From contig LR990054.1 in the NCBI GenBank assembly GCA_905147135.1, forward strand, positions 15,413,001 to 15,477,000: a DNA stretch of 64,000 bases. The letters run 5' to 3'. Origin of the DNA: Blastobasis lacticolella. Lineage: Eukaryota > Arthropoda > Insecta > Lepidoptera > Blastobasidae. Numbering within the stretch: the first letter of the stretch is position 1; every line of letters starts with the position of its first letter. A model generated the notes under the pieces. That model had not been told where the DNA came from and did not search any database. It saw nothing but the letters and a program-made list of their open reading frames with translations. A program made the translations under genes and the position numbers. Below, piece by piece: positions 35,150 through 45,539 of the stretch.

Positions 35150-35631
35150 AGATATAGAATCACCGTAGGCTGGAAAATGGGCAGCAGCGTTTTCGATTGT
35201 TATATTTATAACACTGCGATCTCCAACCCGCCTTCCTAGCGTGGAGATTATGGCAATAATCCTCTTTTATGGGAGAGGCCCAAAGTCCTGCAGTAGACTG
35301 TTGTGGGCTGTGATGATGAATTGTACATAGATACATACATAGGAAGGCGGGCAGCGACTTTGTTTTAAACTATGTATAAATATGAAATATGGAATAAGTG
35401 TAATCGTCTCAGATTGCATCAGCCCGTGTTGTTTATTGAACGAATGTGCAAGAAAGGAGTCTCTGATGTCTGTCTAGCGAATTGCAATCTTGGAAGATTC
35501 CGTAACGAATGTATAAGCTCTTTGATTGCTATTATCAGTTCTTTGGAATACGGGATTGAGAAGCAACACGTTTTAGTTTCAATCTAGGCTAGAGATAACA
35601 GCGCCACTCTATATAGGTAGGTAGAGCTCGT

Positions 35632-35876
35632 CTAGTCTAAGATGACGCGCCCCACTACTTAGTTAGTTGATTTCGATGTGTGAGTGCAAATATTAATAAC
35701 GACACTTCATCTGTGTGGGAGCCAATGAACGGCGCGTGCTCCGACGTTTGAATCTCACCGGCAACTGAATGACCAATTACAACGGCATTTGTATATGTAT
35801 TGCGTCCATATTTTAAACTTGCTTGTGTGCGTTAATGCGATAGTGGGGCGCGTCATTTTAAATTAGACGAGCTCTA
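35632..35876. mobile_element. MITE with 36-bp TIRs and TA ends, copy 2
   Basis: TAGAGCTCGTCTAGTCTAAG at one end and TAGAGCTCGTCTAATTTAAA at the other (reverse-complemented). The interior is the reverse complement of 11852-12107, sharing TTCATTGGCTCCCACACAGA. Confidence 0.8.
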
Positions 35877-35947
35877 CTAAATTTTGATACAGATTATAGT
35901 TCGGCTTCGTAATGCTTGGCCCGCACGTGTGTGAGTAAATCAATTGA

Positions 35948-36050
35948 ACAGCCCATGACAGTCCACTGCTGCACTTAAGCCTCCTCTACATCCGTGGAGA
36001 GCTTTGCCATAAACTCCACGCTTGGCAGGCAGGTTGGAGTCGTAGCTTCC
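35948..36050 (-). mobile_element. GAT-tailed repeat, 3' fragment
   Basis: ACAGCCCATGACAGTCCACT, then CTCCACGCTTGGCAGGCAGG. The 5' half is missing, with LINE-tail sequence following at 36095. Confidence 0.6.
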
Positions 36051-36094
36051 AAATTACACACCAGAGAACGCTGGTGTCCATTCTTGTCATAGGT

Positions 36095-36300
36095 ACGGCA
36101 GGGACACAAGCAAGCTGTCCACCTGATGAAAAGTGGTCACCGCTGCCTAGACGCCAGTGGTATCGCCAATGCGTTGCCAAGCCTACCTCCGTAATAAGTT
36201 GCTTTGGCAGCAAAAAGTCAAATGCCCCACTGCAAAGCCACAGTTCCCCAAATCCCCACTCCATGAAGCACGGCACACCTTACTCACCGGCAGTACACAA
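36095..36300 (-). mobile_element. LINE 3'-tail repeat, minus copy
   Basis: The reverse complement matches 4877-5232 (GTGACCACTTTTCATCAGGT, then GAGTGGGGATTTGGGGAAC). Truncated at both ends. Confidence 0.6.
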
Positions 36301-36524
36301 GACTTTATATTACAATAGTATTACATTTTCTTGTCTTAGACATTCACCTAGTCGTTAGTTTTTATTATTAAAATAACCCAAGGATGCAGGTAGAGTGCGT
36401 CAGCAGGTTCGTTTATGTAATTCCACCAGAAACTTGCTCAGGATACTTAAGAAATTGGACTACTGATTGGACTACAATGCATCTTTTTTTTTATCGATCA
36501 GTCAGCAGCGAACTCTCATTTAAA

Positions 36525-36715
36525 TAAATAAATATATGTGCTTGGGCAAATTCATACAGCGCCATCTAGCCCAAAAGTAAGCAAAGAATGATTTACGTAT
36601 GTTAAAACCTGATAGACTAATTAATTTTTTTAATACATTCTTTTTATGCATAGTACACCCAAACCTCGTGCTTGGCAGACCAGTATGTTAACAAACTGGA
36701 CAACTCAGGTGGTTA
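36525..36715 (-). mobile_element. SINE-A, decayed
   Basis: ACAGCGCCATCTAGCCC, a middle block with many changes, and a tRNA-like head whose B-box is lost. Confidence 0.5.
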
Positions 36716-37439
36716 GGTCAGTTATATGATGCATGCATTGTAACGTAACAAAACTGCAGGGCAGTGTCAGGTTCAGTAAGGGAAGGAAAAACAAAACAAA
36801 GGATTCAGGGTAATTTCAGGGTTGTTCAATCCAGAAGGCTACACTAATACAAATTAATTTTAAAAAAGTACTTTAGTAAAACACTATAGGTCTTAAAGAG
36901 AGTCTTACATGACTTTGTCCATCAGGATCACATGATTCACTTGGGTCGAAGATCTAAGCAAGCCGAAGAAAATACCACTGGCGAAGAACTAAATTGAGAC
37001 GTAAGCTTCTGCTCCGTAATAAAATTCCACCTTTTGATCGAAGGTTATTTTAGTCAAAAATTAATCCTGAAAAATCTTCCACTTTTTTCACCTCCAAACT
37101 TCAGCATCACAGACATCAGTACATTTCCTTTCTCTCAAACAGACAATCAATTTCATATTTATCACAGCCAGTCTTTTTTGTAGAAATATAAATAAAATCA
37201 TCGCCATCATGGCATCGATCTGTGGTACGTCACTGCTTGACAACTTCACAACAATTTGTCAACAATATTTATACTAAGATACTAATGTTTAATAACATTA
37301 TAATCGAAACTACGTATTTAAAGCCAAAAAGGAAATAAATTAACAGAACAAACAAGTACGTCTAGAAATACATAATTCGTAGATCATTTAAAATAATGAT
37401 CGCATCTAAATAAACATAGTATCCTCTCTTTTTCAGAAC
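36716..37439. other. Non-coding stretch
   Basis: No gene or named repeat seen. Confidence 0.3.
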
Positions 37440-37865
37440 ATGATATAATGAGTTGAAGAGCCATTAAAGCCTGAAGGGCCAAATCGAAAGATACCCATAA
37501 AAACCATTATTATAGTATAAAAATTTTAAATTAAAGTATCAACGTGCCAAACCAACGTTTGAACAGAAGTCAAAATTCGTAAGTAATAACACAAGTCAGG
37601 GTTAAACCCTACATACTACAAAATTTTATTTGAATCAAAACATTAGTAAAACGTAGTTACAACGTAGTCTGATTTTTCAGAATAGACTTAATTTTCCAGG
37701 TAGGAATGATGAGCAATCAGAGCCTGAAGGGCCAAATATATACCCTTAAAAACGATATTATACTATAAAAGTATTCAACATGCTGAACCGACAATGTTAA
37801 CAGCAGTCCTCATAAAAGTAAGTAATAACGTAAGTAAATAAAATAAGTCAAAAGAGATCCTACAG
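37440..37865. repeat. Diverged direct duplication (~160 bp units)
   Basis: 37440-37610 and 37705-37865 share, in order, GAGC words, GCCTGAAGGGCCAAAT, ATAAAAACCATTATTATAG / TTAAAAACGATATTATACT and AAGTAAGTAATAAC. The two units are clearly diverged. Function unknown. Confidence 0.6.
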
Positions 37866-38271
37866 CATGCATGTTATAATTTATAAAAACCCGCGAAAAC
37901 CCATGCTACCCAGGGGTGGGTCGCTATTACTGTGTAAATCCAATGACAAAATCTTTACTCCATGGGAGTTTCATCCGTCATTCATAAATATTACATAGCA
38001 AGGCAAGAAATCTAGCATAGATTCATCATTCTTTGCAGGATGGAAACGGTGTAACAGTTTCCATCCTTTTCCAAAGGGACCTGTCCGGATTTCCATACCG
38101 AATAATGTGGAATAATGAACGCGCTACACGCTCCCATCGACACGTCACGGGTTACGTAAATATAGTTCCCTGGAGCCGGTTATTCCGTGCCAGTTGTTTC
38201 GGAAAACCCTGCCCTCCGCCCCGCTGATCAGTCCAGTCCACTGGACGTACGGAGTTCCGTACAGAGTGTGT

Positions 38272-38630
38272 CGTAGTTAAACCTGTTTTACATTTTGACA
38301 AGTGACAAGTGCGGGTTACAATACGAGTGACAAGTGCGAGTGAGAAGTGCAAGTGACTGGTAGTGCGTCTAGCCTGGTTTACATTTTGACAAGTGACAAG
38401 TGCGAGTTAGAAGTGCAACTGACAACTGACAAGTACTTTGTGCGTCACTCGTACTTGTTACTGCTCGTTCAGACGCACTACTTGTTACTTGCATTTCTCA
38501 ATCGTAGTTGTCACTTGTCAAAATGTAAAATCGTACTTGAACGAGCAGTGACAAGTGCGATTGAAATTCATTTGTCACTTGCACTTCTCACTCGCACTTG
38601 TCACTTGTCAAAATGTAAACCAGGCCTTAT
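38272..38630. mobile_element. Foldback-type element with ACAAGTG repeats
   Basis: The left arm from 38370 (GCCTGGTTTACATTTTGACA, then AGTGACAAGTGCGAG) matches the reverse complement of the right arm ending at 38628 over about 50 bp. A third partial arm lies at 38278-38345. The whole stretch is built from ACAAGTG/CACTTGT words in both orientations. No ORF of its own. Confidence 0.7.
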
Positions 38631-38784
38631 GCAGAGGCGAGTGGCGAGCCGCGATACAGTGACTGTTTCCAGTACAGCGAGTCCGGCCATTACTCTGTCG
38701 ATATGGAGGAGCAACGTTGACAAAGACGTGCAAAATTCTGTTCATATGGTCGGCCATTAAGTGTGTTATCTTGACGTTATTGTC

Positions 38785-38965
38785 CCGGTTGTGCTGTCGC
38801 GTACGAGGGCCTGGGGTCCGCCTTGATCTTGATTCAGCATTTGGAAGATCAGGTAATTGCTGTGGAGCGACTGCTATCTGACCTCCGTGACCCTCCTACC
38901 CGGGGAACCTGACCAGATTGGATCATGGTCACTATACGACAAAACTATACTTAAATATATATTCT
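38785..38965 (-). repeat. Repeat family C, minus copy
   Basis: GTCCCGGTTGTGCTGTCGCG, GGGGTCCGCCTTGATC, then GACCAGATTGGATCATGGTC. Confidence 0.6.
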
Positions 38966-39339
38966 TATTCATTTATTCATCATACAACGTCATTTAAAAT
39001 AGTTTCATGAATAGAATTAAGTACTAATAGTTGATGTCAATGTTAAAAAACAATTAATTCAATAGTATCAAACTATCATGATTCGAAATTGTCAAGAATT
39101 AAATTAGTTAGTAGTAATTATATAAAATGAGTAGCGAGTCAAGTGCTTGAACGGGCACGTGAGGGATGCACTTGCCACTTGCATGATAGCTTGCAAGCGA
39201 AATTGACTCACTACTGTCCGATCGGTTTACACCACTGTACTTACACGCTGTACTAGCAACTTTACTAAACACTTGACCAATGTTAATAGGGCATTAGTGA
39301 CGAGGTGTCAATATAAATATCTATTTTATGTTCTTTTCT

Positions 39340-39520
39340 CCTGAAACCTGCACATTCAGACGACTGAATGTGTAACTATGCATTCAATATAGTCAGTTCC
39401 CCTGATAACAGGATCACGCTCCACAACCTGATCTGCCAAGTCCAGGATCAGGCTTAAGGCAGACCCAGGGCCCTTGCCGGGACATAAACGCCAAGAAGAC
39501 CATTTGCAGTAAAAATATTG
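39340..39520 (+). repeat. Repeat family C copy
   Basis: GAAACCTGCACATTCAGACG to CTTGCCGGGACATAAACGCC, with internal deletions. Confidence 0.6.
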
Positions 39521-39785
39521 CTGCTTTAGAAACTTCTTTATGGGTTAAGATTAGGTAGGTTGACACCATAACTGTCTACCTGCTAGTTATTTTTAGATCT
39601 GACCCGAAGAACGCAACAGATGTGGTACAATAGACGTCATAGCTGACGCCACATGATGGATCCCGCCGCCATATTGCGTGTAAACACCACCTAGCCATGT
39701 GTACTCAGCTGAGTGGGGCTCTATTACGGTGTACTAGAGGCTAGAGTCGCGGAGCTACGGTTTCGGTATCGCGGGTAGCTTCTGT

Positions 39786-40203
39786 AATGAGGAGTTTTCC
39801 AGTAGGTATTGATAGTTTGTTTCAAAAAGCATCAATAGATGGCGCTCCTACAATTTTGGTAATCTTCTTTAAATCTGTATGATGGTGGCAGTGATTTCAT
39901 GCAGCCAAGTAATACTAAACTTGAAAATAAAGTGTTTATTAATATAAACATAACTGTTAAAGGTTGAACGAAGTGTAAAAAGAAATATTTATAGAAGTTG
40001 GCACTATGTTCCATTATTATTACAACCTCTAAAATGGTTGAAAACTATTGACAAGTATAATATTATCTAATACAACGTACCCAGTGTTTATATCCTGTTT
40101 ACTAAGAACCTATTTCAAGCGATTATTAATTACCAAAATTGTCGGGGCGCCATCTAGTGAGTGGTTAGGAATGCCTTAAATACCTATTGGAAAACTCCTC
40201 ATT
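39786..40203 (+). mobile_element. MITE with paired AGATGGCGC motifs, copy 1
   Basis: The ends are AATGAGGAGTTTTCCAGTAG and AATGAGGAGTTTTCCAATAG (right end reverse-complemented). About 50 bp inside each end, AGATGGCGC words face each other (39837-39845 and 40147-40155), next to ACAATTTTGGTAAT on both sides. 418 bp, no ORF. The sister copy is 60881-61192. Confidence 0.8.
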
Positions 40204-40299
40204 GAACAACAGGTTTTCAGATTTCGGGTATGTATTACCCCAATAGTACCTTGATCTAGATCAAATGGCACTGTTTGGGGAACTCATACCTAGGCGTTA

Positions 40300-40345
40300 A
40301 TATCCCGGTGGTGCTCTCGCGCGCAAGAGCCCGGGGTCCACCGAT
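40300..40345 (-). repeat. Repeat C end fragment
   Basis: TATCCCGGTGGTGCTCTCGC, then GAGCCCGGGGTCCACCG. Confidence 0.45.
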
Positions 40346-40794
40346 TATTTTTATTCAACGGGATTGTGGCCACGGGGCGTAGGGGTCGGATTGGACATCG
40401 CAAACTATAAGTAGAAAACGCTGCTGTCTATTTTCTGGTCTCAGGCCTTTAGCTTGGTCTGATTCGCTTGTACAGTAAAATAGGCTACACAGTGAACTGA
40501 CCTACACTACCATACATTTAACGTATGATAAGAAGGAGGCGGGGGCGTTAACTTTTCCGCTGACTGAACTACACCCGTGAATGATGCACATAATCTAATT
40601 GTAATTAAGTGTAAATAAATCTTTGGCTTCGGCTTTGGCCTAAAACTGATATTCGGTCAAACACTAGCAGGCTTGTATGCATACGGGAGACCATTTTGCG
40701 ACAGTTACATAATGTATGTTGTTCGTGTCGTAGCCAAGCATCTTACTGATACACTTTAAAAGTGATCTGGATATTATAAATAATAATAAATAAA

Positions 40795-40990
40795 TAATAA
40801 ATAAATATTCGTGGACAAATTCACACAGCGACATCTAGCCCCAAACTAAGCAAAGCTTGTGCTATGGGTGCTAGATAACTGATAAACTACTTAAATACTT
40901 TTAAATACATAGTTATTATACATAGAACACCCAGACCCGTAACAGAAATTAAAATTCATTAATTCATTAATTCAGAAATTAATATTCTGC
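40795..40990 (-). mobile_element. SINE-A, minus, head missing
   Basis: CAGCGACATCTAGCCCC, ACTAAGCAAAGCTTGTGCTA and GACCCGTAACAGAAATTAAA. It stops before the tRNA-like head, with a short ATTAATTC repetition. Confidence 0.65.
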
Positions 40991-41159
40991 TTAGGTATAC
41001 ATTTTCACCTTTTGCCCAAGTAAACCAATACCAACACAGGCATCCTAATAATCAATTCTTATCTATATTTAGATCAAAGACATATACACCTAAATACCTA
41101 TAGAGTCGTAATAGCATAATATCATACCAATAAATTCTAAAAAAAATTATATACTTTTT

Positions 41160-41420
41160 TAATACTTTCTATATAGGCATTTGATCGCTACTTCACCTGA
41201 TGGGAAGCGACAATGCGGCTGAGGACAGCGCATGCCTCTCTAAAAACAGCCCATTATCTTTTGCCTTCAAGGGGTCTAGGTTATAGTCTTGTAGTAATAC
41301 TTTTGCAGGCAAAGCGTTCCATTCCTTGGTCATTTAGGAAGATTGAAGATATATCTACTACATCAGGGTGGAACTGGACCGTCTGCCCGCCTCTTGTGCC
41401 CTGAACGCGGAAAGGAGTCG
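41160..41420. mobile_element. Possible LINE-derived sequence
   Basis: It contains TCACCTGATGGGAAGCGACA, the minus-strand form of the tail core, then GCAAAGCGTTCCATTCC. This has the look of a LINE ORF2 end on the minus strand, without an open frame. Confidence 0.35.
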
Positions 41421-41468
41421 GACAATTCCTTTGTACACACCCCGAAATGCAGCCTGACCCTTACTTAC

Positions 41469-41770
41469 AAGGGAGCGTCCAAATCTCGCGAACTTTGGTT
41501 TTCACCGTACACGTGCTCGTGCGCGGCGCGTTCCCGAGGTTTTTTGGATTTTCTTTGTGTACCACACATGTGGCGAACAAGCTTACGGCCTGCCCGATGG
41601 TAAGCAGTCATCTCAGCCTATGTTTGTAATACTAGGGGCATCACCCACGCGTTGCCAACCCCGTTAAAACCTTTTCACCCCTTTCTTGAAGAACTCCATG
41701 TTGTACTCTCCAAGGAAAACCTCTCCATTACGCTCAGGAGGAAGAGGAGGAGAATTTGGACGCTCCCTTA
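41469..41770. mobile_element. MITE with AAGGGAGCGTCCAAAT ends
   Basis: AAGGGAGCGTCCAAATCTCG at the left; TTTGGACGCTCCCTTA at the right. 41575-41700 inside it is a LINE tail on the minus strand (related to 14510-14690), so this is either a nested insertion or a composite. Confidence 0.55.
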
Positions 41771-41854
41771 GTTTGCCTTGATTTAGGTGTTATTTTGGGT
41801 ACGTCCAAATCTCACGAACGCGCCGCTCTGCAACTGCAACTGCAAGAGAGCAAT

Positions 41855-42050
41855 TCAAATCAAATCAAATCAAATACTTTTATTGTGACACACAGGTTGG
41901 TATACATATAAATAATATACAGGTGTTAAGTGAATACAGAGAGCTCTGTGGTCTGCCCACGGACGTACAATAATTCAGTTTTAGTTCCTTAAAATAAAAT
42001 TAAATATATCTACGCACATGTCAAATTGTTATTAAATAATAATGTCAAAT
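41855..42050 (-). mobile_element. LINE 3' end with (TTTGA)n tail
   Basis: On the minus strand: CACAATAAAAGTATTTGATT and then repeated TTTGA. The upstream body is not identified. Confidence 0.45.
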
Positions 42051-42327
42051 TTATTTTATTACTAAGCATATATTATTAATATTATTAATTAGCTTATTTG
42101 CTGCCACGACGCGGTCATGGCGGCGTGTACGACGTAAGGTGGCTGAAGATCGAGCGAACAGGAGGAGGTAAAGTGCTTTTAAGTAAGGCGAAATGATAAT
42201 TATAATATTAATTTTAAAAATTGCTTCTGTTTTATTTACTGACCAAAACACTACAAAAGAAATATATTAATTCGGATATTATTATGCATGGCCGATGTAT
42301 GTGCTTCCTGACGTGTCTGTCTTATCA

Positions 42328-42480
42328 TCACTACCTATATTATAAAACAAAGTCCAATGCCGCTTCTGTCTTTCAAACTGTAATCGATAAAATCAAAAAT
42401 AACTCAACGGATTTTCATGCTGTTTTTCATGAGGAAGGTTTAGGTGTATAATTTGTGAAGAAGCCGAAGCGGGTCGCTAG
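42328..42480 (+). mobile_element. Short Helitron
   Basis: It starts TCACTACCTATATTATAAAA and ends GGGTCGCTAG, between A and T. The CCGAAGCGGG stretch before CTAG fits the 3' stem position. Confidence 0.7.
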
Positions 42481-42747
42481 TGGAAAATATTTGAGTCGTC
42501 TACAAATAATGTAGGTAATTATACGTATCAGGCTGGTAAAAAACCGGAAAATACTTGATTTAATGAATGTTTGAAATGTACAAAAACTGATCCAAACGGG
42601 ATAATAGCCCTACAAATACAATTACAAACAACTTTTCCTCTTTGTTATACCTACTTAGTTATTGTGGTTAGACTAAACTAGGGTTGCCAAATCTACTTCA
42701 TAATATAGTGTCCTACTAACTATATTTAGGGTTAAATACTATATGAC

Positions 42748-43012
42748 GACCTGAGTGGTTCAATGGTCAACATACTCTGCCACGCAAGAGGTCCCGGGTT
42801 CGATTCCCGGCCGGGCAGAAATTGAAATGATTAATTTTAATTTCTGTTACAGGTCTGGGTGTTCTATGTATAATAAGTATGTATTTAAAAAAATATATAT
42901 ATTTAAGTAGTATATCAGTTATCTAGCACCCATAGTACAGGCTTTGCTTAGTTTGGGGCTAGATGGCGCTGTGTGAATTTGTCCACGAATATTTATTTAT
43001 TTATTTATTTTA
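42748..43012 (+). mobile_element. SINE-A, full-length, nested
   Basis: Head GACCTGAGTGGTTCAATGGT with the B-box GGTTCGATTCC, the same body as 27042-27290, and a (TTTA)n end. There is a short deletion in the head before CTCTGCCACGC. Confidence 0.8.
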
Positions 43013-43019
43013 TATACTG

Positions 43020-43300
43020 TTTAAAATATACCTTTGTTGGTCACCACGCGAAGGTTCGAAAGAACGTTTCTCGCTCGTACGATTCGAATGTGAAATGAGC
43101 TCCCAGCCAGTGTTTCCTTTGCACTATGACAAAAAAAAAAAAATGACATGGGATCGTTCAAGAGGTATACGAGTATTAGAGGCCTCTTCAGAGGCAGGCA
43201 ACGTATTGATAACTCCCCTGCTGTTGCTGATGTCCTTGGGCGGTGACCACTTTCTTTCGGTTGCCCGCTTACCAGTTTGTCTGCCATATAACATAAAATA
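43020..43300 (+). pseudogene. LINE ORF2 C-terminus and tail, nested
   Basis: GAAGGTTCGAAAGAACGTTT, an A-rich interruption at 43129-43142, GACATGGGATCGTTCAAGAG, then CGGTGACCACTTT and ATAACATAAAATAATAATAA. Sister of 26466-26745. Confidence 0.6.
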
Positions 43301-43584
43301 ATAATAATTTACTTATAGTAGCCAAATCTACTATATTTTAGTCATACAGCGGAAAGACTACCGATCTTGTCATCAATAGCGTGTTGTAATCAGATACCCG
43401 GCGACACTCAATTTATATTAATGTAACGATCAAAACGTTACCGACTTACAATTAGGTAAAGCTACAGACTAATCCGCCGACAACAAAATGGTTAACATGT
43501 GTCGGAGAGTCAGCTTAAGATAATTGATGTTGCCAGACTATTTGGATAACAAAGGACTATTTGGATACAGCATTTTTATGCTAT

Positions 43585-43872
43585 TCAGTGACAAACAAGC
43601 AGACAACCCACCTGATGGTAAATGGTAACTGTCGCCCATAAAAACTACAATTCACACATTTTGGTTGCAGGTGACAAAAATGTAGAACCGCAGGTACGTT
43701 GTCATAGTGAGGACTAAGATGAAATGCATGAGGCCTGTAGTTTCGCTGGCTGTTATCCTTCAAACCGAAACACAACAATGCAGGCATTGTTGCTTGGCAG
43801 CAGAAATAGATAAGGCGGTGGTCTCGCCCAGGCGGACTCCTCAGCCTTGATAGAGTCCCACCACTTGATAAA
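43585..43872 (-). mobile_element. LINE-tail/SINE-like repeat, uninterrupted copy
   Basis: On the minus strand it begins TCAAGTGGTGGGACTCTATC, continues CTGAGGAGTCCGCCTGGGCG and ACCACCGCCTTATC, and ends ACCATTTACCATCAGGTGG. It shows what 4826-5470 looked like before its own insertion. Confidence 0.65.
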
Positions 43873-44463
43873 TTTTTTGACACTCAAAGAAAATCTACTA
43901 TACTCTTCTTGAACATTTTTGGCAACCCTAGACTAAACCGACCCACAGTAGCAGTTAAAGAACATACCTCACCTGATGGAAAGAGCAAAGTACACTGTGA
44001 TTCATAACTTGTTAAACAATAGTAGAGTAAAACATTACAAATGCAAAACCGCAGTTGCTTGCCTATGAGTACTACTACGCATCAGAGGGCATAATCGTAT
44101 TTATTCGATTTCTGTCTAGTCACCTACGATAAAATAAAGGCAAGGACTATATTTTGGAGTACTTACCAATTTTTTTAATGCCTAGGCAGACACTCGGATG
44201 GATAGTCCACCTGATGGAAAGTCGCCACCGTCGTCCAGGACATCTGCAACCTAAGGGAAGCGCGGATTTGAGGTACCTGTAGACATGAACCATGGCATTT
44301 TAAAGAACCCCATGTTGTACCACAGAGGAAAGACTTCGGGACACATCTTACATGTGCTTTTTAAAAAGGCTCGTGATGCCCATACGTTAGTTGGTTGCCA
44401 GCCATCTTGATGGTGTGGATGAAATCTATCCCATCGTCGGAGGGTGCGGTGGCGGAAAAGTGA

Positions 44464-44862
44464 TCATGGAACTAAGTTAAACAGTTCTTCGGATAATTCT
44501 TCGTTGTACAGACGGTAGAGAACACACAGAGATTTCTTACCACTTTCACAAAATTTTTCTTTGCAGGTACAGAAAGTTTTTTCATTAATGCTGTCAAGTG
44601 TGCACTTATGTACTAAGTACCTAATTACTTTGTTTTCTTCAAACAGAAACTCTGAAGCACTGATAAAATCGGAAAACCTCACTAAAATTATGAGTTTTGA
44701 CTGCAGTCGAGATGGGTCGACTATAACAGTTCCGTTTATTGGTATTTCCGTCCATTTCAATTTCACTGTCTCCAATTCGGAGAGCGAAGTTGGAATAAGG
44801 TTATTTTCTAGATTTTGCATCAAAATAATGCTATTCGATGATCTTACAGTGAGGGGAAACAT
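44464..44862 (-). CDS. Uncharacterised 132-codon ORF
   Basis: I do not recognise this protein. It starts with ATG at 44862, just inside the edge of a repeat-C copy (44874-45035), so any upstream coding part would have been cut or spliced. The N-terminal part is rich in hydrophobic and polar residues with a LSELETVKLKWTEI stretch. The C-terminal part has a Cys cluster (CTCKEKFCESGKKSLC). No signal peptide or membrane helix is evident. The opposite strand is also open for 110 codons here, which weakens the case. It could be a chance ORF, a decayed element gene or a single exon. Low confidence. Confidence 0.25.
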   Translation of the reverse strand: MFPLTVRSSNSIILMQNLENNLIPTSLSELETVKLKWTEIPINGTVIVDPSRLQSKLIILVRFSDFISASEFLFEENKVIRYLVHKCTLDSINEKTFCTCKEKFCESGKKSLCVLYRLYNEELSEELFNLVP

Positions 44863-44873
44863 CGTGATTGAAC

Positions 44874-45035
44874 CTGCACATTCAGGCTACTGAATGTGTA
44901 ACCATGATCCAACCTGGTCATGTTCCCCTGGTAGCAGGGTCACGGAGGTCAGAATCATCCTGTCAGGTATCATGAATCATGGTCAAGGCGGACCCCGGGC
45001 CATCCTGCGCAAGAGCACAACATTTCATGGACATC
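44874..45035 (+). repeat. Repeat family C, well-preserved copy
   Basis: GAACCTGCACATTCAGG, TGTAACCATGATCCAACCTG, AGGGTCACGGAGGTCAG, CATGGTCAAGGCGGACCCCG and GCGCAAGAGCACAAC. No ORF and no TIR; the class is unknown. Confidence 0.65.
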
Positions 45036-45081
45036 AACGCCAATATGTTCTTTTTTATATTGTGTTCAACGAATGTTAGGC

Positions 45082-45195
45082 ACCTCATCATATCAGTCAG
45101 AAGACGCCCACAGCTGGGCATAGGCCTACCCGGAGATCTCCACAAAGGCCGGTTCTGTGCCTTCCGCATCCAGCTGGTACTTACGACCTTTATTA
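45082..45195 (-). pseudogene. RTE LINE 3' fragment
   Basis: On the minus strand the frame reads STSWMRKAQNRPLWRSPGRP, the RTE ORF2 C-terminal signature, followed by a stretch that should encode the last residues (MPSCGRLLT, a shifted frame). Confidence 0.7.
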
Positions 45196-45539
45196 GGCCG
45201 TTAGGTACATACATATTTTAGAAAATAGTCATAGTGGGTTAAACTCGGTATTTTGGGGCCCGGGACCCCTTAAATATTAGACCACCGACGCCCCAACAAA
45301 TACAACGAATTCCATCTACTAATTCCTATCATAGCCAAGCGAATCCAATAGAAATAGAACATGAAAACACCACTCGGGAGTTCCCAGGCTTACGGTCGAC
45401 GACCCCGATCGATTGTGCAGCAAACGGCTCACGTGCGCTTGCACTAAGAAGCCCCATTTGCACGTTCCTAGATGCCTGGCATCCAACTTAAAGTGCTCCT
45501 CCGGTGTTTACAACTGTTGCATACAACTTTAAACACACG

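Larger units (their letters stand above)
34531..35322 (+). mobile_element. GAT-tailed repeat, copy 6, split by two insertions
   Basis: It starts CGTGTGGTGTCCGGCAGAGT and ends TTGTGGGCTGTGATGATGA. Compared with copy 31290-31552, two blocks are extra: 34583-34967 and 35018-35149. Both are described separately. Confidence 0.8.
42679..43930 (+). mobile_element. hAT-like MITE with three nested insertions
   Basis: The left end is TAGGGTTGCCAAATCTAC and the right end (reverse complement) TAGGGTTGCCAAAAATG. A perfect 8-bp duplication, GACTAAAC, flanks it at 42671-42678 and 43931-43938. Removing the inserts (SINE-A 42748-43012, LINE end 43020-43300, LINE-tail repeat 43585-43872) leaves an element of roughly 400 bp. 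No transposase is left. Confidence 0.85.

Noticed and set aside
38347..38760. 137-codon ORF with repeated CHLSKCK
   Set aside because: It is a translation of the ACAAGTG/CACTTGT word array of a foldback element.
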